DNA of 64,000 nt, from positions 1-64,000 of the forward strand of contig JAGYJY010000016.1 of NCBI GenBank assembly GCA_018401745.1, read 5' to 3'. The translations under genes were made by a program, and so were the position numbers. Numbering within the stretch: position 1 is the stretch's first letter; each line of letters begins with the position of its first letter. Below the pieces are notes generated by a model. The model was not told the origin of the DNA. It was given only the letters and a program-made list of their open reading frames with translations, and made no database searches. This DNA is from Pirellulales bacterium. Lineage in GTDB: Bacteria; Planctomycetota; Planctomycetia; Pirellulales; UBA1268. Positions 46,434 to 56,513 of this stretch are shown here, in pieces.

Positions 46434-48818
46434 TCAGTGGTTGAATCGAAACTCGCTACTCGAAAGCAGGGCCCAGATCAGTTCGGCAACAGCCTGCGGC
46501 CGCTGCTCAGCTGGCACCTCAAGGAAGCCGGCAATGTCGGCCTTCTCGTCATCGCTTGCTGGACGAGAAAACATGGCCAGGCAGACCTCATCGGCAGCAG
46601 CCCCCGGCTCCACAGCCAACAGCCGCGCCGCCAGATTCTCACCGCTGGGGCTCAGCTCTCCCGACACCTGCGGGGCGTTGCCGAGGTAGAGCGCCTGATT
46701 GAGCGTGGCCTGAAAGCCCTCCACGAGCGGGTCGGCATAGAGCGCGTCAAAACTCCCAAGCACGCTGCCAGCCTGCTTGAGGAACGCCTGCTCGATTGCC
46801 TTTTCACGAGCCGCCGCCTTCTCTTCGTCGGCCGCCTCGGTCACCGCCGCCGGCGGCTCCTTGTCGGTTGTGGCGATCGCGGCGGCCTGCAGCCGAGCGA
46901 GGCCGCCGGTGGCCTGCAGCAGTGAAAAGGCAAACTGATCCGGCGAGAGCGGCCGCAGCCGCCCCACCTGCAGGTTCTCTGTCATCCGCTCCACAACAGA
47001 GGCCCAGAGGGTTGCCGCGGCTGGCGGGTCGGCCTCGGCAAGCGAAGGCACGCGGAGCATGTCGGCAGCCAGTTCGCCGCGCCACGCCAGGCGATCGAGC
47101 TGCTGCTGGCAGAGCACAAGCTGCCGCCTTGCGTCTTCCGCCTCACGGGTAAGGTCGGCAAGCGTGGCCGGCGAACGTCGAGCCGCCGCCTCAGCAAACG
47201 CCGCCCGCGCCGCCGTGAGTTGCTCCTCGGCTGCACGCTTGGCTGCTGTCTTTTCTGTAGCGGCCGCCGCTGCGGTCTCAAGCGTGGCCGCTCGCGTCTC
47301 CCGCTCTGCTTCGAGCGTTGCCACGACGCCCGTGACCGCCGCATCACCTGCCAACAGCTCGGAGGCCCGACGCACCTCCGCGAGCGCAGCCTCCACCGCA
47401 TCGGCGACGGTCGCTGCCGTTGTGCGAGAAGCCTCCGCCGCAGCGGCGGCCTTGATCGCTTCGTTGAAGCCTTGGCGGGTTTCGGTCCGCGCGGCAACCG
47501 TCGGCTGAAGCTCCACGTGGATCGCCCGCTCGGCGTCATACGCAGCCTGCCGCCGCCCCTCGGCTGCGTCCGCCGCACGCTCAAGCGGCTCACGCTCCTG
47601 CGTCAACGCGGCCTGCTTTGCCTCAATCGAACTCAGCTGTGCCTGCAGAGCGGCAGCATCGACGCTCGCCCACGACGGCGGCTCCACGCTCCGCTGATAG
47701 GTGCTCGAGAGCACGATCCCTCGCACGATTGGCCTCAGCTGATAGTCGTCAGCGACAAGGGCCTCCACCAGACAGTCGAGCAGCAGCGGATGACTGGCAG
47801 GATTCTCAGGCCCGAGCCCATCAAGCGGATGCACCATCCCTTGGCCGAAGAACACCGCCCAGAGCCGGTTGGCCAGGTTGCGGCGGAAGGTGTCGCTCTC
47901 GGCGAGTCGCTCGGCGAGCGCCCCACGACGACTAAACTCGGCCACGCCCCGCGACGACTTCGAAGGCGGCGTCACGTAGCCGTCGCCAGGCTCAACGATC
48001 GGCTCCTCGATCAACGGCGGGCCGTCGGGCAGCTGCGGCCAAGCCGCTTTCACCGCCTCCTCGGTAAAGACCGAGGTGAAGTCGACCTCGCCGACCGCAG
48101 CTTCGGAGAGCTGCTGGGCCTTGCCTGAGGTGAACAGGCTCGTCCGCTTCACAAACGCATGCAGCCCGTGAAACTCCGCCTGGCGGAGATCGTCATCGAG
48201 CGGATGGTCGTGGCACTGGGCGCACTGCAGATCGCGGCCGAAGAGAATCCGGCCCACCGCGCGGGTCATCTTGACTGGCTCCGCTTCACGGGCCAACAGA
48301 AACGCTGCAGCCGGTGTGGCCTCTGGATCGCCTCCCTCAGCCGCCACCACCTCGCCGAGCAGTTCATCCAGCGGCCGCTCGGCAGCCACCGCGTCGCGGA
48401 GCCAGGCCTGCCAGGGCTCGGCAAGCCCGCCGGGCGGGCGGTCTCGCTCGAGCAGCATTGCATCAAAGACGAGCCCCATCTGCCGCACAAAGCCGCGGCT
48501 GGCCATCAGCTCATCGATCAGCCGGATCCTGCGGTCAGGAGCGGGATCCGCCAGAAACGCCCGCACTCTTTCGGGAGTCGGGATCACACCCACAAGATCG
48601 AGGTGCACCCGCCGCACAAAGTCGGCGTCGCTGCACGGCTCCGCCTGTTGCCCAACCGCTGCCTGCTCAACGAGCTGGTCAATCGCCACCGCCAGCGCGA
48701 CCGAGGCTGAGAGTTTGTCGGCTGTCTCGCCTCGCGTTGCGGCACACCACACCGTGCCCAGGCCGGCGACGAGAAGCAGGCTGACCACAGTCACTCCCGG
48801 AGCACACCGCCGCATCAT
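46434..48818 (-). CDS. DUF1549/DUF1553-type protein with coiled-coil insertion
   Basis: A 794-residue secreted protein (signal VVSLLLVAGLGTVWCAA). The DUF1549 part includes DFVRRVHLDLVGVIPTPE and a CxxCH motif in LQCAQCHDHPLDDD near residue 198. DUF1553-type features follow: RRNLANRLWAVFFGQGMVHPLD and GIVLSSTYQRS. Residues about 386-575 are an Ala/Glu/Arg-rich coiled coil inserted before the end (ELIWALLSSSEFRFNH). The insertion is unusual. It overlaps the esterase stop (ATGA) and precedes DUF1501; the heme-type site suggests redox or binding use, unproven. Confidence 0.85.
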   Translation of the reverse strand: MMRRCAPGVTVVSLLLVAGLGTVWCAATRGETADKLSASVALAVAIDQLVEQAAVGQQAEPCSDADFVRRVHLDLVGVIPTPERVRAFLADPAPDRRIRLIDELMASRGFVRQMGLVFDAMLLERDRPPGGLAEPWQAWLRDAVAAERPLDELLGEVVAAEGGDPEATPAAAFLLAREAEPVKMTRAVGRILFGRDLQCAQCHDHPLDDDLRQAEFHGLHAFVKRTSLFTSGKAQQLSEAAVGEVDFTSVFTEEAVKAAWPQLPDGPPLIEEPIVEPGDGYVTPPSKSSRGVAEFSRRGALAERLAESDTFRRNLANRLWAVFFGQGMVHPLDGLGPENPASHPLLLDCLVEALVADDYQLRPIVRGIVLSSTYQRSVEPPSWASVDAAALQAQLSSIEAKQAALTQEREPLERAADAAEGRRQAAYDAERAIHVELQPTVAARTETRQGFNEAIKAAAAAEASRTTAATVADAVEAALAEVRRASELLAGDAAVTGVVATLEAERETRAATLETAAAAATEKTAAKRAAEEQLTAARAAFAEAAARRSPATLADLTREAEDARRQLVLCQQQLDRLAWRGELAADMLRVPSLAEADPPAAATLWASVVERMTENLQVGRLRPLSPDQFAFSLLQATGGLARLQAAAIATTDKEPPAAVTEAADEEKAAAREKAIEQAFLKQAGSVLGSFDALYADPLVEGFQATLNQALYLGNAPQVSGELSPSGENLAARLLAVEPGAAADEVCLAMFSRPASDDEKADIAGFLEVPAEQRPQAVAELIWALLSSSEFRFNH

Positions 48819-51109
48819 CGGCCCTCACCCTCTCGGCCGTTGCCCGTCGCTGCTCCTCCGCCCGGAACAACCACCGGCAGGCATAGCTTTCCCAACTCTT
48901 GAGGGTATCCGCTCGATCCCCCGCCCCGCAAACCTTCGCGGAGTGTCATCTGTTCATCAGGCCAGCCGAGCGCTTCAGCGACGCTGAGCACATACGCAAA
49001 TGCCTTGGCATCACTGTGGCGGACTGCAACGCGGCCACGCGACGCCGCCATGGCAGCCGCCTGCGGCACGTCGAGCGTCTTGAGCACGTTGAGGAGCGGC
49101 GGCGCGATGCCTTCTGCGTGAGCCTCCGCGTGCACGTTGTGCGACACCGGCACCCTGGAAAGCTCCAGCTGCGAAACCGGCGGCTCAAACAGCGACGCAT
49201 ACACCGCGAGCACCGCCATCGCCCCTTCAGCGGCCACCGCCAGCGGCACCTCCTCAAGCCCGGGCGTCTGCGACAGCACGCCGCGAATCGCCTGCATGGC
49301 ACGGCGGATGTCGTAGGCCTGCATCCCCTCCCAGGTCTGTCCCAGCAGGAGGAACCGGCGACGATTCTGCACATGCACCTTGGGATCGGGATTCCAGCGA
49401 TCGGCCCCAACGCCCCGCGGCGCGAAGAAGGCACACACCTGCGACTTCTCAGTCAGCGTCTGCTGCAGCGCAGCTGCCTGCTCACCGAGGTCTTCAGCCC
49501 GAGCAGCAAAGAGCTCCTCGCGGACAACGCTGAGCTGCTGCCAGCCGGCCTGATCGACCACATCGAGCACGACCACCTCCGGCACACCCACGCCTTGGCG
49601 ATGCACCACGACGAGCTCCAGCTCCACATCTGCCTGGCTCTCGATGCGATAGGTCCGCTCTACCAGGCCATGCCCTTCGCGGCTGCCCAGCTCTTCACCT
49701 CGGGGCGGTGCCGACGTGGCGGGCCAGCCGGCAAAGGTCTTCGCCCGGAGGTCTGCCAGCCACTGATCGGCCTGCGTCCGCCAGGCAGCCTGGTCGGCTG
49801 GTGGCTCAAACGGCCCCGCCAGCGGCACAAACTCTTGGTCGATGCGGGTGTTTCGCTCGTCGGCCGGCAGCTCGTCAAAGACCTTCAGCTCCCGCGGCTC
49901 AAACCGTTTGCGGGCTGCCGAGTCGATCAGCCGCGGCCCCATTCCCAGATGAGCATCGAGCCAGCGGATCGCCGGCATCTGCAGATCCTGTGTGTCGGCG
50001 TGTCCGCCGGACGTGATCACCAGCCCGAAGGCATCCGGCCTGCCACCGAGGTCGTAGAGCCTGCGAACGTGCGCCTGCGTCCGCATCACACCAGCAAGCG
50101 GGAAGATTCGATCCTGATCCGTGTTGGCCAGCAGCAGCGGGCGCGGATACGAGAGCGCCGCCACCTTCGGATAGTCCCAGCGGTAGGTGTTGACCACGAA
50201 CATGCAGTCGCAGTGGCCGCTGACACAGCCTTCCACCACATGGTCCTGCAGGTCGGTGATCCCCGCCACCGGCACGGCCACCTTCACCCGCGGATCGAGC
50301 GCGGCCGCCCACCAGCTGCCAGCGCCGCCGCCGCTGCGTCCGGTCACGCCGATCCGCTGGGCATCGACCTCAGGACGGCTGCAGAGATAGTCCACGCCCC
50401 GCAGCCCGTTGAGCGCCTCGACGCCTGCTGGCGTGTAGCCGCGAGAGGGCCACCACCAGCGGCCTTCGCGGTAGGTGCCGTGGTGAATGCCTTCAATCTC
50501 GCCAAGCTGCAATGTGTCGATCATCAGCACGGCATAGCCATGCTCGGCCAGCCAGGCGCCGTGGTGCTGGTAGTGCACCTTATTACCCAGGCTCACACCA
50601 TCCTCCACCACTCGGCCGTGACCGCAGAGATAGAGCACGCCGGGGCATGGCTTTTCCGGCGAGGCATCCCGCGGCAGATAGAGATTGGCCGTCACGTAGA
50701 GTCCGGGCCGCGACTGATAATGGAGTTTCTCGACCACGCAGCCGCCGCTGGAGCCCTCTCCCTCAAACGTCAGTCGGCCAGTCACCACGGCCGCGAGTTC
50801 GTCCGTGGTCGCAGGTGTCACCGCGGCAGCGTCGAGCCCGAACATCTCCAGCAGCTGAGCGTGTGCTCGTGGCCGCTCGGCGTCCCAGTCGGCCATCGAA
50901 CGCACGTCGGAGAGGCATGCCTCCTGCAGCTGCCGCGTCTCGCGCTCGAAAAAGCGGGCCAGGCTGCGGTCGGCCCCGATGGTCGGTGCATCTTCGGCCG
51001 CAGTCGCCAGTGCCGTAGCCACCAGCAGCCACGCCAGACCGCTGAGGCAGCGTGTGGTCAGCCGCACGGCTGCCGCGGGCCTGTTGATGACGCACCCCAT
51101 CTCCCCCAT
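48815..51109 (-). CDS. Large secreted alpha/beta-hydrolase (acetyl-xylan-esterase-like)
   Basis: A 764-residue exported protein with a signal peptide (LSGLAWLLVATALATA). Residues about 130-400 form an alpha/beta-hydrolase: CPGVLYLCGHG, nucleophile in VTGRSGGGAGSWWA, then an Asp in LLANTDQDRIFP and His in SGGHADTQ as likely triad. The rest (about 490-764) is a second hydrolase-like half without a clear nucleophile. It leads a minus-strand operon with PSD1, DUF1501 and WD40 genes. Carbohydrate deacetylation is plausible. Confidence 0.78.
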   Translation of the reverse strand: MGEMGCVINRPAAAVRLTTRCLSGLAWLLVATALATAAEDAPTIGADRSLARFFERETRQLQEACLSDVRSMADWDAERPRAHAQLLEMFGLDAAAVTPATTDELAAVVTGRLTFEGEGSSGGCVVEKLHYQSRPGLYVTANLYLPRDASPEKPCPGVLYLCGHGRVVEDGVSLGNKVHYQHHGAWLAEHGYAVLMIDTLQLGEIEGIHHGTYREGRWWWPSRGYTPAGVEALNGLRGVDYLCSRPEVDAQRIGVTGRSGGGAGSWWAAALDPRVKVAVPVAGITDLQDHVVEGCVSGHCDCMFVVNTYRWDYPKVAALSYPRPLLLANTDQDRIFPLAGVMRTQAHVRRLYDLGGRPDAFGLVITSGGHADTQDLQMPAIRWLDAHLGMGPRLIDSAARKRFEPRELKVFDELPADERNTRIDQEFVPLAGPFEPPADQAAWRTQADQWLADLRAKTFAGWPATSAPPRGEELGSREGHGLVERTYRIESQADVELELVVVHRQGVGVPEVVVLDVVDQAGWQQLSVVREELFAARAEDLGEQAAALQQTLTEKSQVCAFFAPRGVGADRWNPDPKVHVQNRRRFLLLGQTWEGMQAYDIRRAMQAIRGVLSQTPGLEEVPLAVAAEGAMAVLAVYASLFEPPVSQLELSRVPVSHNVHAEAHAEGIAPPLLNVLKTLDVPQAAAMAASRGRVAVRHSDAKAFAYVLSVAEALGWPDEQMTLREGLRGGGSSGYPQELGKLCLPVVVPGGGAATGNGREGEGR

Positions 51110-51249
51110 CCTTTCTCTTCACCCTCCCCAACAGTCCCGCCACGATTGGCCGACTGGCCAGCGGCAGGGTAAACTGACGACACTATAAACTGTCGACAGA
51201 TGATCTGCTGCGAGAGCGGAACGGACCACACCCGTGAAGGGCTTCCACC

Positions 51250-52602
51250 ATGTTCAACATTCTTGGCCAGCACTCGTCTGCTGCCTTGTTCTGTGACCAC
51301 ATCTCGCGCCGCAAGATGCTGCAGGTGGGGGCGATCGGCACGTTCGGGCTCAGCCTGCCGAGCCTGCTGCGGGCGGAATCCGCAGGGGTGCTCCAGCCGG
51401 CCGCTCGCTCCAAGAAGTCGGTGATCCTCGTCTGGATGCACGGCGGCCCGTCGCAACTCGACACCTTTGATATGAAGCCTAATGCCCCGTCGGAGTTTCG
51501 CGGGGCGTTCCAGCCGATCCATTCCAATGTGCCGGGGATCGATGTCTGCGAGCTGCTGCCCGAGCATGCCAAGGTGATGGACAAGTGCACCGTGATCCGC
51601 AGCTTCTCCCATGGCAACGGCGACCACTGGGCCGCTGCCCACTGGATGCTCACTGGCCGGCTCGGTGCCAATGGCAACGACCGCAAGCCGCGGTATCCCT
51701 CGATGGGCGCTGTCGCCTCCCACCTGCTCGGGCCGACCCAGCACGGCTCGCTCGCCGCGGTCAACATGAACGATGGCGGCTTCGGCTTTCATGGAGCCTC
51801 GTGGCTGGGGGTGAGCTACAACCCGCTGCAGTGCGGCTCGTTTAGCTACGGCAACGAAGCGGGGGTGTTGCCAGCGGCGAACGCCAATGACTTTGCCCTG
51901 CGCGACAGCCTTTCAGAGTCACGGCTGATGAACCGCATCTCGCTGCGGGAGCAGCTTGACGGCCTGAAGCGGAGAATCGACACCGAGCGAAGCTTTGAGC
52001 AGATGGATGCCGCCGAGCAGCAGGCCATCGATCTCGTGCTCTCCGGCAAGGTCCGCAAGGCCTTCAATGTCGATGAGGAAGATGCCAGCCTGCGGGAGAA
52101 ATACGGCCCTGGCTGGGGCGAGCAGGCGCTGCTGGCGCGGCGGCTGATCGAGGCCGGTGTCCGCTACGTCTCGCTCAACACTGGCTACTTCGACGACCAC
52201 TCCAACATCGTGCCGGCTCTCAAAGACAAGCTGCCCCGTCACGACAAGGCTGTGGGCGTCTTGATCCAAGACCTTGCCGACCGCGGCATGCTCGACGACA
52301 CGCTCGTGGTGGTGGCCGGGGAGTTTGGGCATACGCCACGGATCAACGACCAGGCCGGCCGCGACCACTGGCCGCAGGCTCAGAGCATTCTGCTCGCTGG
52401 CGGTGGCTACAAGCATGGGCAGATCATCGGCGCCACCAACGACAAGGCTGAGTATCCCACCGACCGCAAGATCGGCGTCGAAGACTTCTGCGCGATCGTC
52501 TACCGCTCGATGGGGCTCTCGATCGAAGACACCGTTGTCGATCTCTCGGGGCGGCCGACCCAGCTTGTCCCCGGCGGCGAAGTGCCGGCTGAGCTGCTCT
52601 AA
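51250..52602 (+). CDS. DUF1501 protein
   Basis: A 450-residue protein. The N-terminus has an SRRKMLQVGAIG twin-arginine-like motif. It shows VILVWMHGGPSQLDTFDMK, GNGDHWAAAHWMLTGR, VVVAGEFGHTPRIND and AGRDHWPQAQSILLAGG, the diagnostic DUF1501 blocks. It is divergent from the esterase operon and followed 25 bases later by a PSD1 gene, forming the usual DUF1501/PSD1 pair. Confidence 0.92.
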   Translation: MFNILGQHSSAALFCDHISRRKMLQVGAIGTFGLSLPSLLRAESAGVLQPAARSKKSVILVWMHGGPSQLDTFDMKPNAPSEFRGAFQPIHSNVPGIDVCELLPEHAKVMDKCTVIRSFSHGNGDHWAAAHWMLTGRLGANGNDRKPRYPSMGAVASHLLGPTQHGSLAAVNMNDGGFGFHGASWLGVSYNPLQCGSFSYGNEAGVLPAANANDFALRDSLSESRLMNRISLREQLDGLKRRIDTERSFEQMDAAEQQAIDLVLSGKVRKAFNVDEEDASLREKYGPGWGEQALLARRLIEAGVRYVSLNTGYFDDHSNIVPALKDKLPRHDKAVGVLIQDLADRGMLDDTLVVVAGEFGHTPRINDQAGRDHWPQAQSILLAGGGYKHGQIIGATNDKAEYPTDRKIGVEDFCAIVYRSMGLSIEDTVVDLSGRPTQLVPGGEVPAELL

Positions 52603-52627
52603 CACGCGGCGCGGCAAAGGGGGCAGC

Positions 52628-55600
52628 GTGGACGTTTCATCGGTGGCTCGGCGTCTCGGCTCGGTTCTGGCCGCGGTGACCTTCGGCATCCTGCCGTGGT
52701 GTGCTGCCGAGGCACACGACCCCACGTCTGCTCAGGTCGACCATTTTGAGAATGTGGTTCGCCCGCTGCTGCAGGCTCGCTGCGTCTCCTGCCATGGTGG
52801 TGACACCCAGTGGGGCGAGCTGCGGCTCGATCGCCGCGCGGGCTTTGCCGCTGGGGGTGAGCATGGCCCGGTTGTGGTGGCCGGTGATCCCGAGGCGAGC
52901 CGGCTGATTGCGGCCGTTCGTCGGGAGGGTGATCTGGCGATGCCGCCGGATGATCCGCTGCCCCCGGCGGAGGTCGCGGTGCTGGAAGCCTGGGTTGCCG
53001 ACGGGGCCCCCTGGCCCAACGACCAACTGCCGATCCCCGACCCCAGCGCTGCTCGCGAAACCCACTGGGCATTTGCAGAGCTCACGGCCCCCGGTCTTCC
53101 CGACCTCTCGCACATCCCGTGGGCTGCCGACTGGGCCCGCACCCCAGTCGATGCCTTCATTGCCGAGGCCCTGGCCGCGAAGGAACTCACCCCGGCCAGC
53201 GAAGCCGACCGCCGGACGCTGATTCGCCGGCTCTCCTACGATCTCACCGGGCTGCCACCCTCCCCTGAGGAAGTCGCTGCCTTTGAAGCCGACACCTCAC
53301 CCGACGCCTACGAGCAGCTCGTCGAACGGCTGCTCGCCTCACCCCACTACGGCGAGGCTCAGGCGCGACGCTGGCTCGACCTCGCCCGCTATGCCGACAC
53401 CAAGGGGTATGTCTACGCCCGCGAACACCGCGTGTGGGTGCACGCCGCCACCTATCGCGACTGGGTGGTCGAGGCCTTCAACGACGACCTTCCCTACGAC
53501 CGCTTCCTCACCCTGCAGCTGGCCGCCGACCAGGCAGCCCCCGACGACCCTGCTGCCCAGGCCGCGATGGGCTTCCTCACCCTCGGCCGTCGCTTCCTCG
53601 GCGTCACCCACGACATCATCGACGATCGCATCGACACGGTGACCCGCACGACGATGGGGCTCACGGTCGCCTGCGCCCGCTGCCATGACCATAAGTACGA
53701 CCCCATCCCCACCGACGACTACTACGCCCTCTACGGGGTGTTCGCCAGCTGCACCGAAGAGCTGCTGCGGGTCGGCCCCACACCGACGCCTGCAGCACAC
53801 AGCGACGACGAGGTCGCTGCGTTTGAGGCCGGCCTGGCCCAGCGGCAGCAGAAGCTCGCTGAGACCATTGCCACCCGCCGCCATGAGGCCGCCGACCGAG
53901 CGAGGGCCCGCATCAGCGACTATCTCATCGCCCAGACTGAGCTGGAGAAGTATCCGGCCGAAGGGTTCGACACGATCCTCGCGGAAGACGACATCATCCC
54001 TGCCTTCGTGAGGCAGCTTGAGAGAATCCTCCACGAGCCTCAGCTGGCCCACGACCCGGTCTTCGCGACGTGGGTCGCCCTGGCGACAGTCGACAACGCC
54101 TCGAGCATCACGCCGCCTGCAGCCGATCACTTTGCGTTTCGGGCTGCGAGCGTGCTCGACGAACTCGCCGCGGCGGGTGTCCGTGTCAACGGCCTCGTGG
54201 CCGCGATCGTCGAACCTGCTCCAGCCTCGATGCGAGAACTGGCACAGCGGTATGGCCAGCTCCTGGCCGATGTCGACGACCAGTGGCAGGCGGCGATTCA
54301 AGCGGCAAGCGACGCAGGAGAGCCGCAGCCCACACGGCTTGCCAGCGAGGAGCTCGAAGAGCTGCGGGCATTTCTCTACGGCCCGCAGGCCCTCTGTCGG
54401 ATTCCCGATGAGCCGATCGTTTCCATCGAAGGCTTTTTTCCGTCGAGCGTCTGCGAGGAGCTCTGGAAGCTCCAGGGCGAGGTTGACCGCTGGATCATTG
54501 AGCAGCCGGCGAGCCCGGCCTACACCCTCCGGCTGGTCGATCGCAGTGAGCTTCGCACGCCCTGGGTGTTTCGCCGCGGCGACCCAAAGCAGCCGATCCG
54601 CCGCGTGCCCCGCCGGTTTCTATCGCTGATTGACGGCGAAGAGGCTCGTGGCTTTGCCGACAGCGGCGGTCGGCTGGAGATGGCAGAGGCGATCGTCGCC
54701 CCCACCAACCCGCTCACGCCCCGCGTGTGGGCCAACCGGCTCTGGCAGCAGCACGTCGGCCGCGGCCTGGTCGACACGCCGAGCGACTTCGGCACCCGGG
54801 CCCCGCCTCCCAGCCACCCTGCTCTGCTCGACTGGCTTGCCAGCGAGCTGATCGAGAGCGGCTGGAGCACCAAGCACCTGCATCGCCTGATTGTCTGCTC
54901 AGCGGCCTACCGCCAGCGGTCAGACGCCGCCTGCAACGAACAGACGGCTCGGCATGCTCGCGAGGCCGATCCGTCGAACCGACTCCTGTGGAGGATGAAT
55001 GCCCGGCGGCTCTCGTTCGAGGCCTACCGCGACACGCTGCTCGCGGTGAGCGGCCGGCTCGACCCAGCCATGGGCGGCCGGGCCAGCGACATGCTGGCCG
55101 GCGACGGCCTGTCCAACCGCCGTCGCAGCCTCTACGGCACGATCGACCGGCAGTTCTTGCCGACGGTGCTGCGGGTGTTTGACATGGCCAATCCCGACCT
55201 GCACGTGCCCAACCGCAGCGAGACCACGGTTCCGCAGCAGGCGCTCTTCGCCCTCAATCATCCATTTGTCGCCGAGCACGCCCGCGGGCTCGCCGCCCGT
55301 GCGCAGGCCGAGCCCCTCGCTGATGATGCCGCCGTGCGGGCTCTCTATCGCACAGCACTGCAGCGGGCGCCAACCGCTGATCAGCTCACGCGAGCCGTCA
55401 CCTTCCTCAACACACAAGAGGCAGCAACCGAACGCATCCCGCCCGAATCCACCGCCTGGCACTACGGCTACGGCCCCGTCGACCCCGAGACCGGCACGCT
55501 CGGCTCATTCACCCCTCTGCCCCATTTCAGCGGTGATGCCTGGCAGGGAGGCCCTGCCTGGCCTGATGCAACGCTCGGTTGGGTGCAGATCACCGCTGAG

Positions 55601-56041
55601 GGCGGTCACACCGGCAACGACCTCGCGCACTCGTCGGTACGCCGATGGATCGCCCCCGAGCAGGGCACCTTCCATGTGACCTCCGAGGTGATTCACGAGG
55701 AGGCCGCTGGCGACGGCATCCGCTGTCATCTGCTCGTCCGTGGCGAGAGGGTGGCCACAGCCGTCGTGCACAACAGCCGCGTGAAACTCTCGGTTGAGGC
55801 GGTCGAGTTGTCAGCCGGTGACACGATCGACTTCGTGGCCGACGTCCGCGACAATCTCAACAGCGACCAGCACCTCTGGGCGGCCGAAGTCAGCGAAGTG
55901 CCGGCCACCGCGAGTGACGCCGCCCCGCGAACCTGGGATGCCGCCAGCGACTTTTTCGGCCCGCAACCCGCGAAACTCTCCCGCCTCGAACAGCTCGCCC
56001 AGATCCTGCTGATCTCCAACGAGACGATGTTTGTGGACTGA
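52628..56041 (+). CDS. PSD1-type multidomain protein (cytochrome c-like, DUF1549, DUF1553)
   Basis: A very large exported protein of 1,137 residues starting at GTG 52628. A PSCyt1 cytochrome-type domain is near residue 52 (RCVSCHGGDTQ). DUF1549 follows (RRLSYDLTGLPPSPEEV) with a second CxxCH in CARCHDHKYDPI near 351. DUF1553 blocks appear at ANRLWQQHVGRGLVDTPSDFG near 697 and NRSETTVPQQALFALNHPF near 860. An extra beta-rich segment lies around 960-1095 (FTPLPHFSGDAWQGG) before the final ISNETMFVD. It is coupled to the DUF1501 gene upstream; the pair is thought to act on envelope or polysaccharide processes, but no activity is established. Confidence 0.9.
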   Translation: MDVSSVARRLGSVLAAVTFGILPWCAAEAHDPTSAQVDHFENVVRPLLQARCVSCHGGDTQWGELRLDRRAGFAAGGEHGPVVVAGDPEASRLIAAVRREGDLAMPPDDPLPPAEVAVLEAWVADGAPWPNDQLPIPDPSAARETHWAFAELTAPGLPDLSHIPWAADWARTPVDAFIAEALAAKELTPASEADRRTLIRRLSYDLTGLPPSPEEVAAFEADTSPDAYEQLVERLLASPHYGEAQARRWLDLARYADTKGYVYAREHRVWVHAATYRDWVVEAFNDDLPYDRFLTLQLAADQAAPDDPAAQAAMGFLTLGRRFLGVTHDIIDDRIDTVTRTTMGLTVACARCHDHKYDPIPTDDYYALYGVFASCTEELLRVGPTPTPAAHSDDEVAAFEAGLAQRQQKLAETIATRRHEAADRARARISDYLIAQTELEKYPAEGFDTILAEDDIIPAFVRQLERILHEPQLAHDPVFATWVALATVDNASSITPPAADHFAFRAASVLDELAAAGVRVNGLVAAIVEPAPASMRELAQRYGQLLADVDDQWQAAIQAASDAGEPQPTRLASEELEELRAFLYGPQALCRIPDEPIVSIEGFFPSSVCEELWKLQGEVDRWIIEQPASPAYTLRLVDRSELRTPWVFRRGDPKQPIRRVPRRFLSLIDGEEARGFADSGGRLEMAEAIVAPTNPLTPRVWANRLWQQHVGRGLVDTPSDFGTRAPPPSHPALLDWLASELIESGWSTKHLHRLIVCSAAYRQRSDAACNEQTARHAREADPSNRLLWRMNARRLSFEAYRDTLLAVSGRLDPAMGGRASDMLAGDGLSNRRRSLYGTIDRQFLPTVLRVFDMANPDLHVPNRSETTVPQQALFALNHPFVAEHARGLAARAQAEPLADDAAVRALYRTALQRAPTADQLTRAVTFLNTQEAATERIPPESTAWHYGYGPVDPETGTLGSFTPLPHFSGDAWQGGPAWPDATLGWVQITAEGGHTGNDLAHSSVRRWIAPEQGTFHVTSEVIHEEAAGDGIRCHLLVRGERVATAVVHNSRVKLSVEAVELSAGDTIDFVADVRDNLNSDQHLWAAEVSEVPATASDAAPRTWDAASDFFGPQPAKLSRLEQLAQILLISNETMFVD

Positions 56042-56513
56042 CACCTGCCCGTGTTTGGCCAGGACAGCGGGTTGTCACCCGCGGAGGGTCCGCAGTTGGC
56101 TTCCCCATCGTCCTCCGCCGGCATCGGGCACATCCGCTTCTACACGCTCGATCGAATCAGCGATGCCAAGCCGCTGTCACGGGGATTTCAACGCCGCTCG
56201 GAATCGGTTGAGCGGCTGCTGGCGACCGCCAAGGCGATGGTTGAACACCATTCACGGGAATCTCAGTCGCCGGAACCGCGTCTGGAATCCGTCGCAGTGG
56301 CATCCTCCTACAGCCGCTGATATTCTGGTTTTCCTCGGGGGTTGTAAGAAAAGTATTTGTGGGAACCGCTCTCAACGGGGATTCAGAGACTTCTCCCGAC
56401 GGCAGTTTCGCTGCTCGATCTCCCGCCGCCTGAGGAATCCGCCCCAGGCGGCAGAGCCTTCGCCCCGCCGCACACCACTGTGTGCCTTCCACAGACCTGC
56501 TGAGGCCCAGACC
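56042..56513. other. Intergenic region with one operator-like element
   Basis: About 470 bases with no convincing gene; an 89-residue open frame at 56051-56320 lacks domains. It contains the third copy of the LacI-like 15-mer, listed separately, near a possible promoter for the next DUF1501 gene. Confidence 0.55.
56358..56374. promoter_or_regulatory. LacI/GalR-like operator element, third copy
   Basis: TGTGGGAACCGCTCTCA here matches 1028-1044 exactly over 17 bases. It lies 140 bases upstream of the DUF1501 start at 56514. The context suggests one regulator controls both the sugar-acid lyase and this gene. Confidence 0.45.

Noticed and set aside
48899..51172. A 757-residue open frame opposite the esterase gene
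   Set aside because: It is a GC-driven shadow with Arg/His-rich composition; the opposite strand has clear hydrolase motifs.
56051..56320. An 89-residue open frame before a DUF1501 gene
   Set aside because: No recognisable domain or ribosome site; intergenic context.
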